Positions 1-6,702 of a stretch of DNA of 13,606 nucleotides are shown here, in pieces. The stretch covers positions 1-13,606 of the forward strand of contig USFK01000021.1 of assembly GCA_900553935.1 (NCBI GenBank). The letters run 5' to 3'. A model generated the notes under the pieces. The model was not told the DNA's origin. It did not search any database and saw only the letters and a list, made by a program, of their open reading frames with translations. Every line of letters begins with the position of its first letter. Position 1 is the stretch's first letter. This DNA is from an uncultured Collinsella sp. (GTDB lineage: Bacteria; Actinomycetota; Coriobacteriia; Coriobacteriales; Coriobacteriaceae). The position numbers and the translations under genes are program-made.

Positions 1-76
1 ATGCGCGCGCAAAAGCACGCCGCGGCAATCTGGGGCCCGTCCCCAAATACCTATAGATATGCAGGCCAGCGATGTG

Positions 77-1018
77 TTAACGATGTGCCAGCGGGTGCGC
101 CGCCAGATAGACCTCGGTCAGTTGCGTACGATCGACATGCGTGTAGACCTGCGTGGTCGATATATCGGCATGTCCCAAGATCTCCTGTAGCACACGGAGG
201 TCTGCACCGCCCGCAAGCATATGGGTGGCAAAGGAGTGACGCAGCGTATGGGGATGGAGTCCCACCAGCCCCACCTGGCGCCCGTAGCGCTCACAGATGG
301 CATGGATGCCCTGGCGCGACAGACGGCGGCCGTTCTTATTTAAAAAGACCGCCGAGGTCTCGGTTCCGTGGGCATGGGCCGCCAAGCGAGAACGCCCCTT
401 AGTTATATAGCGCGTCAGAGCTCGCGCCGCGCTTCCCACCAGCGGGGACAGGCGTTCCTTTGAGCCCTTACCGCGAACGAGCACAAAGCCATCGTCGATA
501 TGGATATCGCCCACATCGAGCCCCACCAACTCGCTCACACGCAAGCCGCATCCGTAGAGCACTTCCAAGATGGCATGGTCGCGCAAGCCCATCTCGCCCT
601 CGGGGAAGTCTTGATCGAGCAGCGCCGAGACATCCTCCACCGATAGATACTCCGGCAAACGCTCAGCCTTTTTAGGCAGGCGCAACGCCGCCGTTGGATT
701 TTGGGCCACAATCCCATCGCACACCAAAAAGGCATGCAGGCCCTTCACGGCCGCAAGCGCACGCTCCACCGAGGCATCGGAATAGCCCCCATCGCGACGG
801 TCTGCGACAAAGCCCTCCACGACCTGACGGGTCACCTCTTCAAAAGACACAATACCCGCCCGCTCCAGATAGGCGCAGTACGTCGTCAGGTCACGACGAT
901 AGGCCGCAATCGTGTTGCGCGCCAAACCCCGCTCGACCGCGAGGTAATCGAGATACTCCCCCGCCGCCACGGCGAGCGACGAGGGAGTAGCTTCGGTATG
1001 TTCCTTATTCGACGGCAC
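77..1018 (-). CDS. xerD: Site-specific tyrosine recombinase XerD
   Basis: This 313-residue tyrosine recombinase would act with a XerC partner at dif to resolve chromosome dimers in the cytoplasm. The N-terminal SAM-like core-binding domain is at about residues 15-105 and the catalytic domain at about 125-310. All six active-site residues are visible: R160 (GCGLRVSEL), K184 (RGKGSKER), H257 and R260 (HTLRH), H283 (LGHADIS) and the nucleophile Y292 (VYTHV). Their spacing matches E. coli XerD (298 aa), offset by 12-13 residues. I chose the GTG at 1016-1018, just 2 nt after the pyrG stop. The frame stays open upstream to 1171, but that stretch lies inside pyrG and reads as shadow. No strong Shine-Dalgarno precedes the GTG, so translational coupling to pyrG is likely. 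XerD is preferred over XerC because of the pyrG neighbourhood, as in mycobacteria; the sequence alone separates the two less firmly. Confidence 0.93.
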   Translation of the reverse strand: MPSNKEHTEATPSSLAVAAGEYLDYLAVERGLARNTIAAYRRDLTTYCAYLERAGIVSFEEVTRQVVEGFVADRRDGGYSDASVERALAAVKGLHAFLVCDGIVAQNPTAALRLPKKAERLPEYLSVEDVSALLDQDFPEGEMGLRDHAILEVLYGCGLRVSELVGLDVGDIHIDDGFVLVRGKGSKERLSPLVGSAARALTRYITKGRSRLAAHAHGTETSAVFLNKNGRRLSRQGIHAICERYGRQVGLVGLHPHTLRHSFATHMLAGGADLRVLQEILGHADISTTQVYTHVDRTQLTEVYLAAHPLAHR

Positions 1019-1020
1019 CC

Positions 1021-2682
1021 TTAGTCCGTAGCGAGGTTCATGGGCGTCACCTGCAGACGGTCGACACCCTCGTGCTGGCCGATCGAGGCACGCACGAACT
1101 CGCGGAACAGCGGCTGCGGGTTGGTCGGGCGGCTCTTGAACTCGGGATGAGCCTGGGTTGCCACATACCACGGATGCACGTCGCGCGGCAGCTCGACCAT
1201 CTCGACCAGGCGCTCGTCGGGCGACAGACCCGAGATAACCAAACCGGCGTCCTCAAGCTGGTCGCGGAAGGCGTTGTTGAACTCAAAGCGGTGACGGTGA
1301 CGCTCGTAGACGAGTTCCTCGCCATATGCCTCGCGAGCAAGGGTATCGGAGGCGAGCTTGCACGGATAGGCGCCCAGGCGCATGGTGCCGCCCTTCTCGG
1401 TGACATCCTCCTGCGAGCTCATCAGATCGATGACGCTAAACGGGCCGTCCGGATCGAACTCGGAGGAGCTGGCGCCGGCAAGGCCGACGACGTTGCGGGC
1501 GAACTCGCACACGGCCACCTGCATACCCAGGCAAATGCCCAGATACGGAATCTTGTGCTCACGGGCAAACTCGGCCGCAAGGATCTTGCCCTCCAGGGCG
1601 CGCTTGCCAAAGCCGCCGGGGACCAGGATGCCCGAGGCGTCGCCCAGAACCTCGGAGACATTCTGCCCGTCGAGGCTCTCGCCGTCGACCAGCTGGACGT
1701 CCACATGGCGATCGTAGAAGACGCCCGCATGGTGCAGGGCCTCGATAACCGACAGGTACGCATCGGGCAGCTGCGTGTACTTGCCCACGACGGCGATCTT
1801 CACCTTGTCGGCGTGATGGTTGGCGTGATTCTGTTTGCGCAGGAACTCATTCCACTCGCTCATGTCGCGCTCACGCGGGTCCAGACCCAGACGCTCGCAA
1901 ATGCGCAGGTCAAAGTCCTGCTCGGCAAGCAGCTGCGGAACATCGTAAATGCTCGCGCAGTCCTCGTTGGTAAAGACACAATCGGTGTCGACATCGCAGA
2001 AGCTTGCGATCTTTCCGCGGATAGCGTCATCGATATGGTGGTCGGAGCGCAGCACGATAATATCGGGCTGGATGCCAAAGCTGCGGAGCTCCTTGACGGA
2101 ATGCTGCGTGGGCTTGGTCTTGACCTCGTGGGCGGCGGCGATATAGGGAACGAGCGACACGTGGATGTAGCAGACGTTCTCGGGGCCGGCCTCTTTGCGG
2201 TACTGACGGATGGCCTCGACAAACGGTTGGGACTCGATGTCGCCGATCGTGCCGCCCAGCTCGGTGATGACTACATCGGAGCCGGTCTGCTCCTCGATGC
2301 GGCGGAACTTGTCCTTAATGGCATTGGTGACGTGGGGAATCACCTGCACGGTACCGCCCAAAAAGTCGCCGCGACGCTCACGGGCGATTAGGCTTTTGTA
2401 GATGGCACCGGTCGTAAAGTTGGAATCGCGGGTCAGGTTCTCATCAATAAAGCGCTCGTAATGACCCAGGTCCAGGTCGGACTCGTAACCATCCTCGGTT
2501 ACAAAGACCTCACCATGCTGGAACGGGCTCATGGTACCGGGGTCGACGTTCAGATACGGGTCGGCCTTCTGCATCGTTACTTTGTAGCCACGCGACTTGA
2601 GCAGACGGCCCAGCGAGGCCGCGGTGATACCCTTGCCCAGGGACGAAACCACGCCACCGGTTACGAACACATGCTTGGTCAT
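1021..2682 (-). CDS. pyrG: CTP synthase (glutamine-hydrolysing)
   Basis: CTP synthase makes CTP from UTP using ATP and ammonia from glutamine, the last step of pyrimidine nucleotide synthesis. It is a cytoplasmic enzyme that forms tetramers. The protein has 553 residues, close to the 545 of E. coli. The N-terminal synthetase domain opens with VTGGVVSSLGKGIT (7-20) and carries KADPYLNVDPGTM (39-51) and ELGGTIGDIES (141-151). The C-terminal class-I glutamine amidotransferase domain (about 295-535) has the oxyanion motif PGGFGKR and the triad C384 (GICLGMQ), H512 and E514 (QAHPEF). The ATG at 2680-2682 follows an AGG-type ribosome site about 8 nt upstream. xerD follows after 2 nt. A terminator upstream isolates pyrG from the winged-helix gene, so it probably has its own promoter. 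No Bacillus-style attenuator with a U-tract is seen in the leader. Confidence 0.98.
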   Translation of the reverse strand: MTKHVFVTGGVVSSLGKGITAASLGRLLKSRGYKVTMQKADPYLNVDPGTMSPFQHGEVFVTEDGYESDLDLGHYERFIDENLTRDSNFTTGAIYKSLIARERRGDFLGGTVQVIPHVTNAIKDKFRRIEEQTGSDVVITELGGTIGDIESQPFVEAIRQYRKEAGPENVCYIHVSLVPYIAAAHEVKTKPTQHSVKELRSFGIQPDIIVLRSDHHIDDAIRGKIASFCDVDTDCVFTNEDCASIYDVPQLLAEQDFDLRICERLGLDPRERDMSEWNEFLRKQNHANHHADKVKIAVVGKYTQLPDAYLSVIEALHHAGVFYDRHVDVQLVDGESLDGQNVSEVLGDASGILVPGGFGKRALEGKILAAEFAREHKIPYLGICLGMQVAVCEFARNVVGLAGASSSEFDPDGPFSVIDLMSSQEDVTEKGGTMRLGAYPCKLASDTLAREAYGEELVYERHRHRFEFNNAFRDQLEDAGLVISGLSPDERLVEMVELPRDVHPWYVATQAHPEFKSRPTNPQPLFREFVRASIGQHEGVDRLQVTPMNLATD

Positions 2683-2700
2683 ATTGAGTTACCTGCGCTT

Positions 2701-2732
2701 CCCGTAGAAGTTGTTTATCCACATCTTACGGG
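2701..2732 (-). other. Small hairpin in pyrG 5' leader
   Basis: A perfect 6-bp inverted repeat (CCCGTA at 2701-2706, TACGGG at 2727-2732) encloses a 20-nt loop. It ends about 18 nt before the pyrG start codon. No U-run follows it, so it is not an intrinsic terminator. A regulatory role is possible but unsupported. Confidence 0.3.
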
Positions 2733-2740
2733 TCTTCATT

Positions 2741-2769
2741 GTAATACTCGCGCCGCGGACCGTCCGCAA
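2741..2769 (-). promoter_or_regulatory. Candidate pyrG promoter with embedded palindrome
   Basis: On the minus strand, a TTGCGG box (2764-2769) and a TATTAC box (2741-2746) are separated by exactly 17 nt, about 60 nt upstream of the pyrG ATG. The match to the sigma-70 consensus is modest (3/6 and 4/6). The perfect palindrome GCGGAC-C-GTCCGC (2755-2767) overlaps the -35 box and spacer, a position where a repressor could bind. The terminator at 2807-2840 lies just upstream, so a promoter is needed somewhere in this gap. The exact boxes are inference. Confidence 0.4.
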
Positions 2770-2806
2770 TTTTTCTCGCGTGCGATTGCATTTCTCAATC
2801 TTGCAA

Positions 2807-2840
2807 CAAAACGCCGCCCGGTTGCCCAGGCGGCGTCGTT
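2807..2840 (-). terminator. Intrinsic terminator of winged-helix gene
   Basis: A perfect 8-bp stem (ACGCCGCC at 2811-2818, GGCGGCGT at 2829-2836) has a 10-nt loop and is followed on the minus strand by TTTTGTTG. It lies 21 nt after the stop codon of the gene ending at 2861 and separates that gene from pyrG. Confidence 0.8.
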
Positions 2841-2860
2841 TCCACTATGAATGCATGCTG

Positions 2861-3199
2861 TTATCGATCGGCGAGTTCGTCCTTGATTAAGTCCTGCACG
2901 AGCATACCGGCACGGACGCCCTCTAGATACCACTCGCCACGCTCCGTGAGACAAATACCATTTGCGAGCTGGCCGCCGTCGTCGCTGTAGCGCGAGACGA
3001 CCTCAATGATGTCTTCGGATTCCAAGCGCTCAATTGCCGCACGGGCGCGATACGGAGACACCCCCACACGCTCGGCAAGCGTCTTGCGCGAAAAGCCATA
3101 AAATCCGCCGTTGTCTTCGGATTGCTGAGCGATCTCCATCAGCACCTGCACCTCGACACGCTTCATATCGTTGACACTCGCACGACCCTTGCCAGCCAT
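2861..3199 (-). CDS. Small winged-helix DNA-binding protein
   Basis: This 112-residue protein is probably a transcription regulator of unknown target. A helix-turn-helix lies at about residues 36-60 (SRKTLAERVGVSPYRARAAIERLE). It is followed by a wing-like segment at 62-90 (DIIEVVSRYSDDGGQLANGICLTERG) and a C-terminal helix at 91-112 that could dimerise. The layout recalls MarR- or GntR-type winged helices, but I cannot assign a family. The start at 3197-3199 is chosen because a strong GAGGAGG site sits 5 nt before it; the longer reading to 3310 adds a cysteine- and proline-rich leader with no protein character. The gene is monocistronic: a terminator follows it, and another (3391-3430) separates it from the DUF1846 gene upstream. 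It has no ligand-binding domain, so any signal would have to act through the DNA-binding domain or a partner. Confidence 0.85.
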   Translation of the reverse strand: MAGKGRASVNDMKRVEVQVLMEIAQQSEDNGGFYGFSRKTLAERVGVSPYRARAAIERLESEDIIEVVSRYSDDGGQLANGICLTERGEWYLEGVRAGMLVQDLIKDELADR

Positions 3200-3257
3200 G
3201 GCAGCCTCCTCAAACCGAGCACGGGCATCACTTGCACCGTGCGCGACCGGCACACCC

Positions 3258-3283
3258 CATGATGGCCGGCAACATCCATCATG
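3258..3283. promoter_or_regulatory. Inverted repeat upstream of winged-helix gene
   Basis: A perfect 8-bp inverted repeat (CATGATGG at 3258-3265, CCATCATG at 3276-3283) has a 10-nt centre and sits about 60-85 nt before the winged-helix start codon. It could be a dimer operator, possibly for autoregulation, or a leader hairpin. A TATACAAT sequence, a possible -10 box, lies further upstream near 3320-3327 without a convincing -35. The function is inferred from position only. Confidence 0.3.
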
Positions 3284-3390
3284 CGGCATCCCCGCAAAAG
3301 GATGAAACAATTAGGGTTATTGTATACCGTCCAAATCGCTTATAGGCAGGTAAACGAGCTAATTTTAGGTTAAACGGTAGCTTTGTTGAT

Positions 3391-3430
3391 AAAAGGGGCG
3401 CACCGAATGCATACCCGATGCGCCCCTTTT
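3391..3430 (-). terminator. Bidirectional-type terminator after DUF1846 gene
   Basis: A perfect 12-bp stem (AAAAGGGGCGCA at 3391-3402, TGCGCCCCTTTT at 3419-3430) has a 16-nt loop, with A and T tracts built into the stem ends. It lies 18 nt after the stop codon of the DUF1846 gene. It would work in both directions, but only minus-strand genes flank it. Confidence 0.85.
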
Positions 3431-3448
3431 CGACCAATTTATCCAGGC

Positions 3449-4840
3449 TTAGCGGTGGAAGAAACCACGGCGCTCGAACTTGGGCTCGCAGCACACGTTG
3501 ATGCCCAGTTTGCGCAACACCGTCTCGTCCGTCGGCGAGATAATCACGCTAAAGAAGGCATCGCAGCCGCGCAGCTGCTCCAGGCCCGAAAGGACGCGGG
3601 CCGCCGTCTCGCTCGTTGCCGAGGTGATCGAGAGGGCCATAAGCGTCTCGTCGGTGTGCAGGCGCGGGTTCTTGCTACCCAGGAAATGCGTCTTGAGCTT
3701 GCTGATAGGCTCGATCGCCTCATCGCTAATGACCTCGAGCTCAAGATCAACGCCCGAGACTTGCTTAAGCGCATTCATGATGAGCGAGCTCGCGGCGCCC
3801 AGGCGCGTGGAAGTCTTACCGGTCACCACGGAGCCGTCGGGCATGACCATGGCGCCTACGGGGCCACCCGTCAGCTGCTCCCTGGTAAGGGAGGCCGAGC
3901 GTGCCGGCGAGTAATTCTTGTCGATACCGGCCTTCTTCATAATGATCTTGAGACGATCAACTTGCTCATCGCCCACGCCGGTGCGGCGCACGGCCTCCAC
4001 CGCAGAAAAGTAGCGGCGGACGATCTCCATCTTGGAGGCATCGCGACAGGCATCGTCATCGGTGATGGCAAAGCCGACCATATTGACACCCATGTCGGTG
4101 GGGCTCTGGTAGGGGCTCTCCCCCAGAATCTTTTCCATCAGGGCACGGACCACCGGGAAAGCCTCGACGTCACGGTTGTAGTTGACCGTGGTCTTGTTGT
4201 AGGCCTCCAAGTGGAAGGAGTCGATGATATTGGCATCGTCGAGGTCGGCCGTGGCGGCCTCATAGGCGATGTTGACCGGATGCGTGAGGGGCAGATTCCA
4301 GACCGGGAACGTCTCGAACTTGGCGTAGCCGGCGGCGGTGCCGTGCTTGTGCTCGTGATAGAGCTGAGACAGGCAGGTGGCGAGCTTGCCCGAGCCAGGG
4401 CCGGGCGCAGTAACGACGACGAGCGGACGGGTGGTCTCGACAAACTCGTTCTTGCCATAGCCGTCGTCAGACACGATCAGGTCGACGTCGTGCGGATAGC
4501 CCTCGATGGGATAGTGCAGCTTGGCGGGAATGCCGAGCGCGTTCAGGCGATTGCGAAACACATCGGCGGCGGGCTGGCCGGCGTACTGGGTGATAACCAC
4601 GGCCGCGACAGCGAAACCGTTGCCGTGGAACAGGTCGACCAGGCGCAAAACGTCCTCGTCATAGGTAATGCCCAGGTCGCCACGGGCCTTATTCTTCTCG
4701 ATGTGGTTCGCGTTGATCGCGATGATGACCTCAACGTCATCGGCAATGCTCTTGAGCATGCGAAACTTGCTGTCCGGCTCAAAACCCGGCAGCACGCGAC
4801 TCGCGTGATAGTCGTCAAACAGCTTGCCGCCAAACTCCAA
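3449..4840 (-). CDS. DUF1846/UPF0371 protein, main frame of a frameshifted gene
   Basis: The open frame encodes 463 residues of a DUF1846 (UPF0371) protein, a cytoplasmic family of unknown reaction. It is similar along its length to the streptococcal members I recall (about 494 residues). Landmarks are FGGKLFDDYHASRVLPGF (3-20), ARGDLGITYDEDVLRL (52-67), ITQYAGQPAADVFRN (83-97), a P-loop-like APGPGSGK (145-152), YAKFETFPVWNLPL (172-185) and SPTDMGVNMVGFAI (246-259). The nominal start is a TTG at 4838-4840 with no suitable ribosome site. It corresponds to the internal residue L of the family motif LYLEFGGKL. The conserved family N-terminus is present just upstream in another frame (4861-4923). 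The gene is therefore frameshifted near its 5' end, or a base-calling error lies there. The rest of the frame has no stops and keeps its motifs, so the lesion is recent or artefactual. Confidence 0.85.
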   Translation of the reverse strand: MEFGGKLFDDYHASRVLPGFEPDSKFRMLKSIADDVEVIIAINANHIEKNKARGDLGITYDEDVLRLVDLFHGNGFAVAAVVITQYAGQPAADVFRNRLNALGIPAKLHYPIEGYPHDVDLIVSDDGYGKNEFVETTRPLVVVTAPGPGSGKLATCLSQLYHEHKHGTAAGYAKFETFPVWNLPLTHPVNIAYEAATADLDDANIIDSFHLEAYNKTTVNYNRDVEAFPVVRALMEKILGESPYQSPTDMGVNMVGFAITDDDACRDASKMEIVRRYFSAVEAVRRTGVGDEQVDRLKIIMKKAGIDKNYSPARSASLTREQLTGGPVGAMVMPDGSVVTGKTSTRLGAASSLIMNALKQVSGVDLELEVISDEAIEPISKLKTHFLGSKNPRLHTDETLMALSITSATSETAARVLSGLEQLRGCDAFFSVIISPTDETVLRKLGINVCCEPKFERRGFFHR

Positions 4841-4923
4841 ATACAGCTTGCCGCCAAACTGCGCTCCTTAATATGAGCGGCCTGCAGCTCGATATACTTC
4901 GCGTTGTCGAAACCCTGGCGCAT
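4841..4923 (-). pseudogene. Detached N-terminal codons of DUF1846 gene, with frameshift site
   Basis: From the ATG at 4921-4923 (GGGAG site 6 nt upstream) the frame reads MRQGFDNAKYIELQAAHIKER. This matches the start of DUF1846 proteins. At about 4860/4861 the family sequence continues only in another frame (QFGGKLYLEFGGKL). Homologues as I recall have two more residues (ER-I-x-QFGGKL), so about 7 nt seem to be missing. Restoring 7 nt gives 494 codons, the family's usual length. An exact 18-nt direct repeat, from the duplicated FGGKL codons, occupies 4819-4836 and 4843-4860 and ends precisely at the break. This points to replication slippage. A sequencing or assembly error here is the main alternative. 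Confidence 0.75.
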
Positions 4924-4962
4924 GTATGGCTCCCGTCCCGTTTCCATTTAATGTTCTAGGCG

Positions 4963-4968
4963 ATTATA
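4963..4968 (-). promoter_or_regulatory. Candidate -10 box of DUF1846 gene
   Basis: A perfect TATAAT on the minus strand lies 40 nt upstream of the MRQGFDN start codon. No good -35 hexamer stands at 16-18 nt; the nearest, TTGCGA, is only 14 nt away. Confidence 0.4.
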
Positions 4969-4969
4969 A

Positions 4970-5199
4970 CGGAGCCTGCCCCTCGCAAGGGCGTGGCCAC
5001 CAACAGGCACCAACCAAACACGCCAACCGCAACCACCGGGGACCCGGGATAGCTACTTTGAAGCAGGAACCAAGTCACTCCTCACCAACAATGGAAACGT
5101 CACAGGCAGAGCCAAAGTCAGCGAACGGGCACCAGAGCGGGCAAGCTGTTCCCCTGCACCAACAATAACAGCGTCGCAGGTTGAGCATAAGTCCAGCGA
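4970..5199. other. Gene-free spacer
   Basis: This is the part of the 420-nt gap between the DUF1846 gene and prfA that lies outside the repeat element. Short frames cross it, but none has a ribosome site, protein-like composition or a recognisable domain. I see no RNA gene in it. It may hold upstream promoter sequence for the DUF1846 gene. Confidence 0.5.
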
Positions 5200-5309
5200 G
5201 CGACGTCCAGAACGTACAAGTTGGCATGAAAAAGGCAAGGCATAGACCTTTTGGTCATGCCTTGCCTTTTGAATGACAAATTGTCGCTCTGGGCGGCGCG
5301 CAGCGTCGA
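5200..5309. repeat. Dispersed palindromic repeat, copy 1
   Basis: Positions 5216-5309 match 11250-11343 in the same orientation with 5 differences in 94 nt. The whole element folds back on itself: the outer arm 5200-5210 pairs with 5289-5299 (8 Watson-Crick pairs, one G-T and two mismatches), and a central 18-bp stem with one bulged A surrounds a TTTT loop at 5249-5252. The ends are not sharp. It follows prfA on the minus strand. I see no open frame worth calling, although both copies can be translated into similar short peptides. It resembles a small non-autonomous element (MITE- or REP-like) that carries a terminator. Confidence 0.85.
5229..5270 (-). terminator. Strong terminator inside repeat copy 1, after prfA
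   Basis: AAAAGGCAAGGCAT-A-GACC pairs with GGTC-ATGCCTTGCCTTTT, giving 18 bp with one bulged A and a 4-nt loop. On the minus strand it is preceded by an A tract and followed by five T. It ends prfA transcription about 75-115 nt past the stop codon and would also work on the plus strand. Confidence 0.85.
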
Positions 5310-5312
5310 GCC

Positions 5313-5340
5313 GTTACGCGGTTTGGCAAAACCGCGTAAC
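5313..5340. repeat. 12-bp hairpin between prfA stop and repeat
   Basis: A perfect 12-bp stem (GTTACGCGGTTT at 5313-5324, AAACCGCGTAAC at 5329-5340) has the loop GGCA. It lies 3 nt from the prfA stop codon and 3 nt from the dispersed repeat. On the minus strand no T tract follows it, so it is not a terminator by itself. A hairpin of unrelated sequence holds the same place beside the other repeat copy (11348-11371). Confidence 0.75.
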
Positions 5341-5343
5341 CTA

Positions 5344-6411
5344 CTAAACGGCCTGTGCCAGCTTCTCGGCACGCTCGGCGGCGGCGAGCGCCTCGATGAC
5401 GGTGCCGAGCTGGTCGCCCAGGAGGACGCCGTTGTAGGTGGAGTTGAAGCCGATGCGGTGATCGGTCACGCGGTCCTGGGGCTGGTTGTAGGTACGGATC
5501 TTCTCGGAACGGTTGCCGTGGCCGATCTGGCTCTGGCGCTCGGCACCGAGCTCCGCCTGCTGCTTCTCGAGCTCCATCTCGTACAGACGGGCGCGCAGCA
5601 TCTGCATGCAGACTTCGCGGTTCTGGATCTGGGAGCGCTGTTCCTGCGACTGCACCACGGTGTTGGTGGGCAGGTGGGTGATGCGCACGGCGGAGTAGGT
5701 GGTGTTAACGCACTGACCGCCAGGGCCGGAGGCACAGTAGGTATCGATGCGCAGGTCGGACTGGTTGATCTGAACGTCGATCTCCTCGGCCTCGGGAAGC
5801 ACGGCGACGGTTGCCGTGGAGGTCTGGATGCGACCCTGGGACTCGGTCTTGGGAACGCGCTGGACGCGGTGCACGCCGGACTCGAACTTCATGACGGAGT
5901 AGACGCGGTCGCCCTCGACCTTGAACTCGATGGACTTAAAGCCGCCGGCCTCGCTGGGGCTGGAGTCGAGCACGGTGGTCTTCCAGCCGCGCGACTCGCA
6001 GAAGCGCTGATACATCTTGTACAGATCGCCGGCAAAGATAGCCGCCTCGTCGCCACCGGCGGCGGAGCGAATCTCGACGATGGTGTTCTTGTCGTCGTTG
6101 GGGTCGCTCGGGATGAGCATGTACTTAATGTCTTCCTCGAGCTGGGGAAGCTTGGCCTCGTTTTCGGAGATGTCCATCTGGAGCATCTCCTTCTCATCGG
6201 CATCGGTCGTATCGTGGAGCATTTCCTTGGCAGCCTCGATGTCATCGAGCGCGCCGATGTACTCGCGCGAGGCGGCGATGAGGTCGGACTGGTGCGCGTA
6301 CTCCTTGTTGAGACGCGTGAACTCCTTGATGTCGGAGGCAACGGCCGGGTCGGAAAGCTTCTTCTCGAGCTCCTCGTAGGCCTTGATGATCTTTTCGAGC
6401 TTGTCGCGCAT
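5344..6411 (-). CDS. prfA: Peptide chain release factor 1
   Basis: RF1 recognises UAA and UAG in the ribosomal A site and triggers peptidyl-tRNA hydrolysis. The protein has 355 residues, the usual length. Domain 1 is a helical N-terminus (1-100, rich in charged coiled-coil residues). The stop-codon recognition tripeptide is P187-K188-T189 within RVPKTESQGRIQTS, the PxT form of RF1, as opposed to the SPF of RF2. The catalytic GGQ is at 231-233 (ASGPGGQCVNTTYSAVRITHLPT). The residue after GGQ is Cys; this position varies between bacteria, so it is not a defect. The ATG at 6409-6411 has a clear AAAGGAG site 7 nt upstream. The stop is a tandem TAG TAG. The methyltransferase gene prmC, often beside prfA, is not in the window. 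A hairpin and a strong terminator follow. Confidence 0.97.
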   Translation of the reverse strand: MRDKLEKIIKAYEELEKKLSDPAVASDIKEFTRLNKEYAHQSDLIAASREYIGALDDIEAAKEMLHDTTDADEKEMLQMDISENEAKLPQLEEDIKYMLIPSDPNDDKNTIVEIRSAAGGDEAAIFAGDLYKMYQRFCESRGWKTTVLDSSPSEAGGFKSIEFKVEGDRVYSVMKFESGVHRVQRVPKTESQGRIQTSTATVAVLPEAEEIDVQINQSDLRIDTYCASGPGGQCVNTTYSAVRITHLPTNTVVQSQEQRSQIQNREVCMQMLRARLYEMELEKQQAELGAERQSQIGHGNRSEKIRTYNQPQDRVTDHRIGFNSTYNGVLLGDQLGTVIEALAAAERAEKLAQAV

Positions 6412-6619
6412 GGCGGGACTCCTTTATATGCGTGAAGGTGAAAATCGGCAGAGTTGATGGGGCGCGCGGCGCCGCTGCGGGGGTAAGCCCGGCTAGAACA
6501 TGTCGATCTTCAGATACATGCGCATCCCTTCGCGTATGGGGTACATAGTTGCGGTCTAACCCATACATGATAGCGTGCGCAGGCAAACCTGCATATAACC
6601 CGCACGGAATGAGTGGACA
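6412..6619 (-). other. prfA upstream region with inverted repeats
   Basis: This is the gene-free part of the 291-nt gap between the M20 gene and prfA, apart from the palindromes at 6620-6701. It holds GTATGGG (6534-6540) facing CCCATAC (6560-6566). It also holds a nested structure in which CGTGCG (6574-6579) faces CGCACG (6601-6606) around GCAGG-CAAA-CCTGC (6579-6592). A TATCAT sequence at about 6567-6572 on the minus strand could be a -10 box, but no matching -35 is visible. I recognise no riboswitch class. Confidence 0.35.
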
Positions 6620-6675
6620 TAGCCGTTGGGGACGTTCATTAACGACTAGTCGTTTAAGAACGTCCCCAACGGCTA
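6620..6675. repeat. 56-nt near-perfect palindrome (REP-like)
   Basis: Arms 6620-6637 and 6658-6675 form 18 uninterrupted base pairs (outer part AGCCGTTGGGGACGTTC). The centre 6641-6654 is itself a perfect palindrome (AACGACTAGTCGTT). Only two mismatches separate the two parts. No T tract follows on either strand. It lies next to a second palindrome (6676-6701) and close after the M20 stop codon, which fits a REP-type element more than an intrinsic terminator. Confidence 0.8.
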
Positions 6676-6701
6676 ACAAAGGGACTGTCGCTTTGTCACA
6701 T
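6676..6701. repeat. Short palindromic repeat ACAAAGGGACTGTC, copy 1
   Basis: These 26 nt match 13394-13419 at 25 positions. The unit is an inverted repeat (ACAAAG...CTTTGT with GAC-T-GTC in the middle), imperfect here because of one G. It ends 2 nt from the M20 stop codon (6703-6705). Confidence 0.8.
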
Positions 6702-6702
6702 T

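Noticed and set aside
1..76. Possible promoter or terminator after xerD (TATAG-like boxes; TGGGG-N5-CCCCA stem)
   Set aside because: The stem is only 5 bp without a T tract, and the next gene lies outside the window. The evidence is too weak for a feature.
1019..1171. Longer xerD reading starting at 1171
   Set aside because: The extra 51 residues lie inside pyrG, have no recombinase similarity, and would make the protein longer than its family. The GTG at 1016-1018 gives the normal length.
1072..2391. Long plus-strand open frame of 439 codons opposite pyrG
   Set aside because: It is fully antisense to a certain pyrG gene. Its Leu/Ala/Asp-rich product is the usual shadow of a GC-rich gene.
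4855..4872. Programmed -1 frameshift in the DUF1846 gene, since AAGGAG lies just before the break and a -1 shift would join the frames
   Set aside because: There is no slippery heptamer, the Shine-Dalgarno-like site is too close for the known -1 cases, and the joined product would lack two residues that homologues have. A 7-nt loss is simpler.
3383..4876. Long plus-strand frame of 497 codons opposite the DUF1846 gene
   Set aside because: It is antisense to conserved family motifs on the minus strand and starts in a terminator hairpin. It is a shadow frame.
5118..5372. Short minus-strand frame with a peptide similar to the one read at 11131-11352 (both contain SMPCLFHANL)
   Set aside because: The similarity comes wholly from the palindromic DNA repeat. 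The frames overlap prfA or the epimerase 3' end and the terminator hairpin, and have no ribosome site. They are not treated as genes.
5725..5740. GGQC in RF1 as a damaged catalytic motif
   Set aside because: GGQ itself is intact, and the following residue varies naturally among bacterial release factors.
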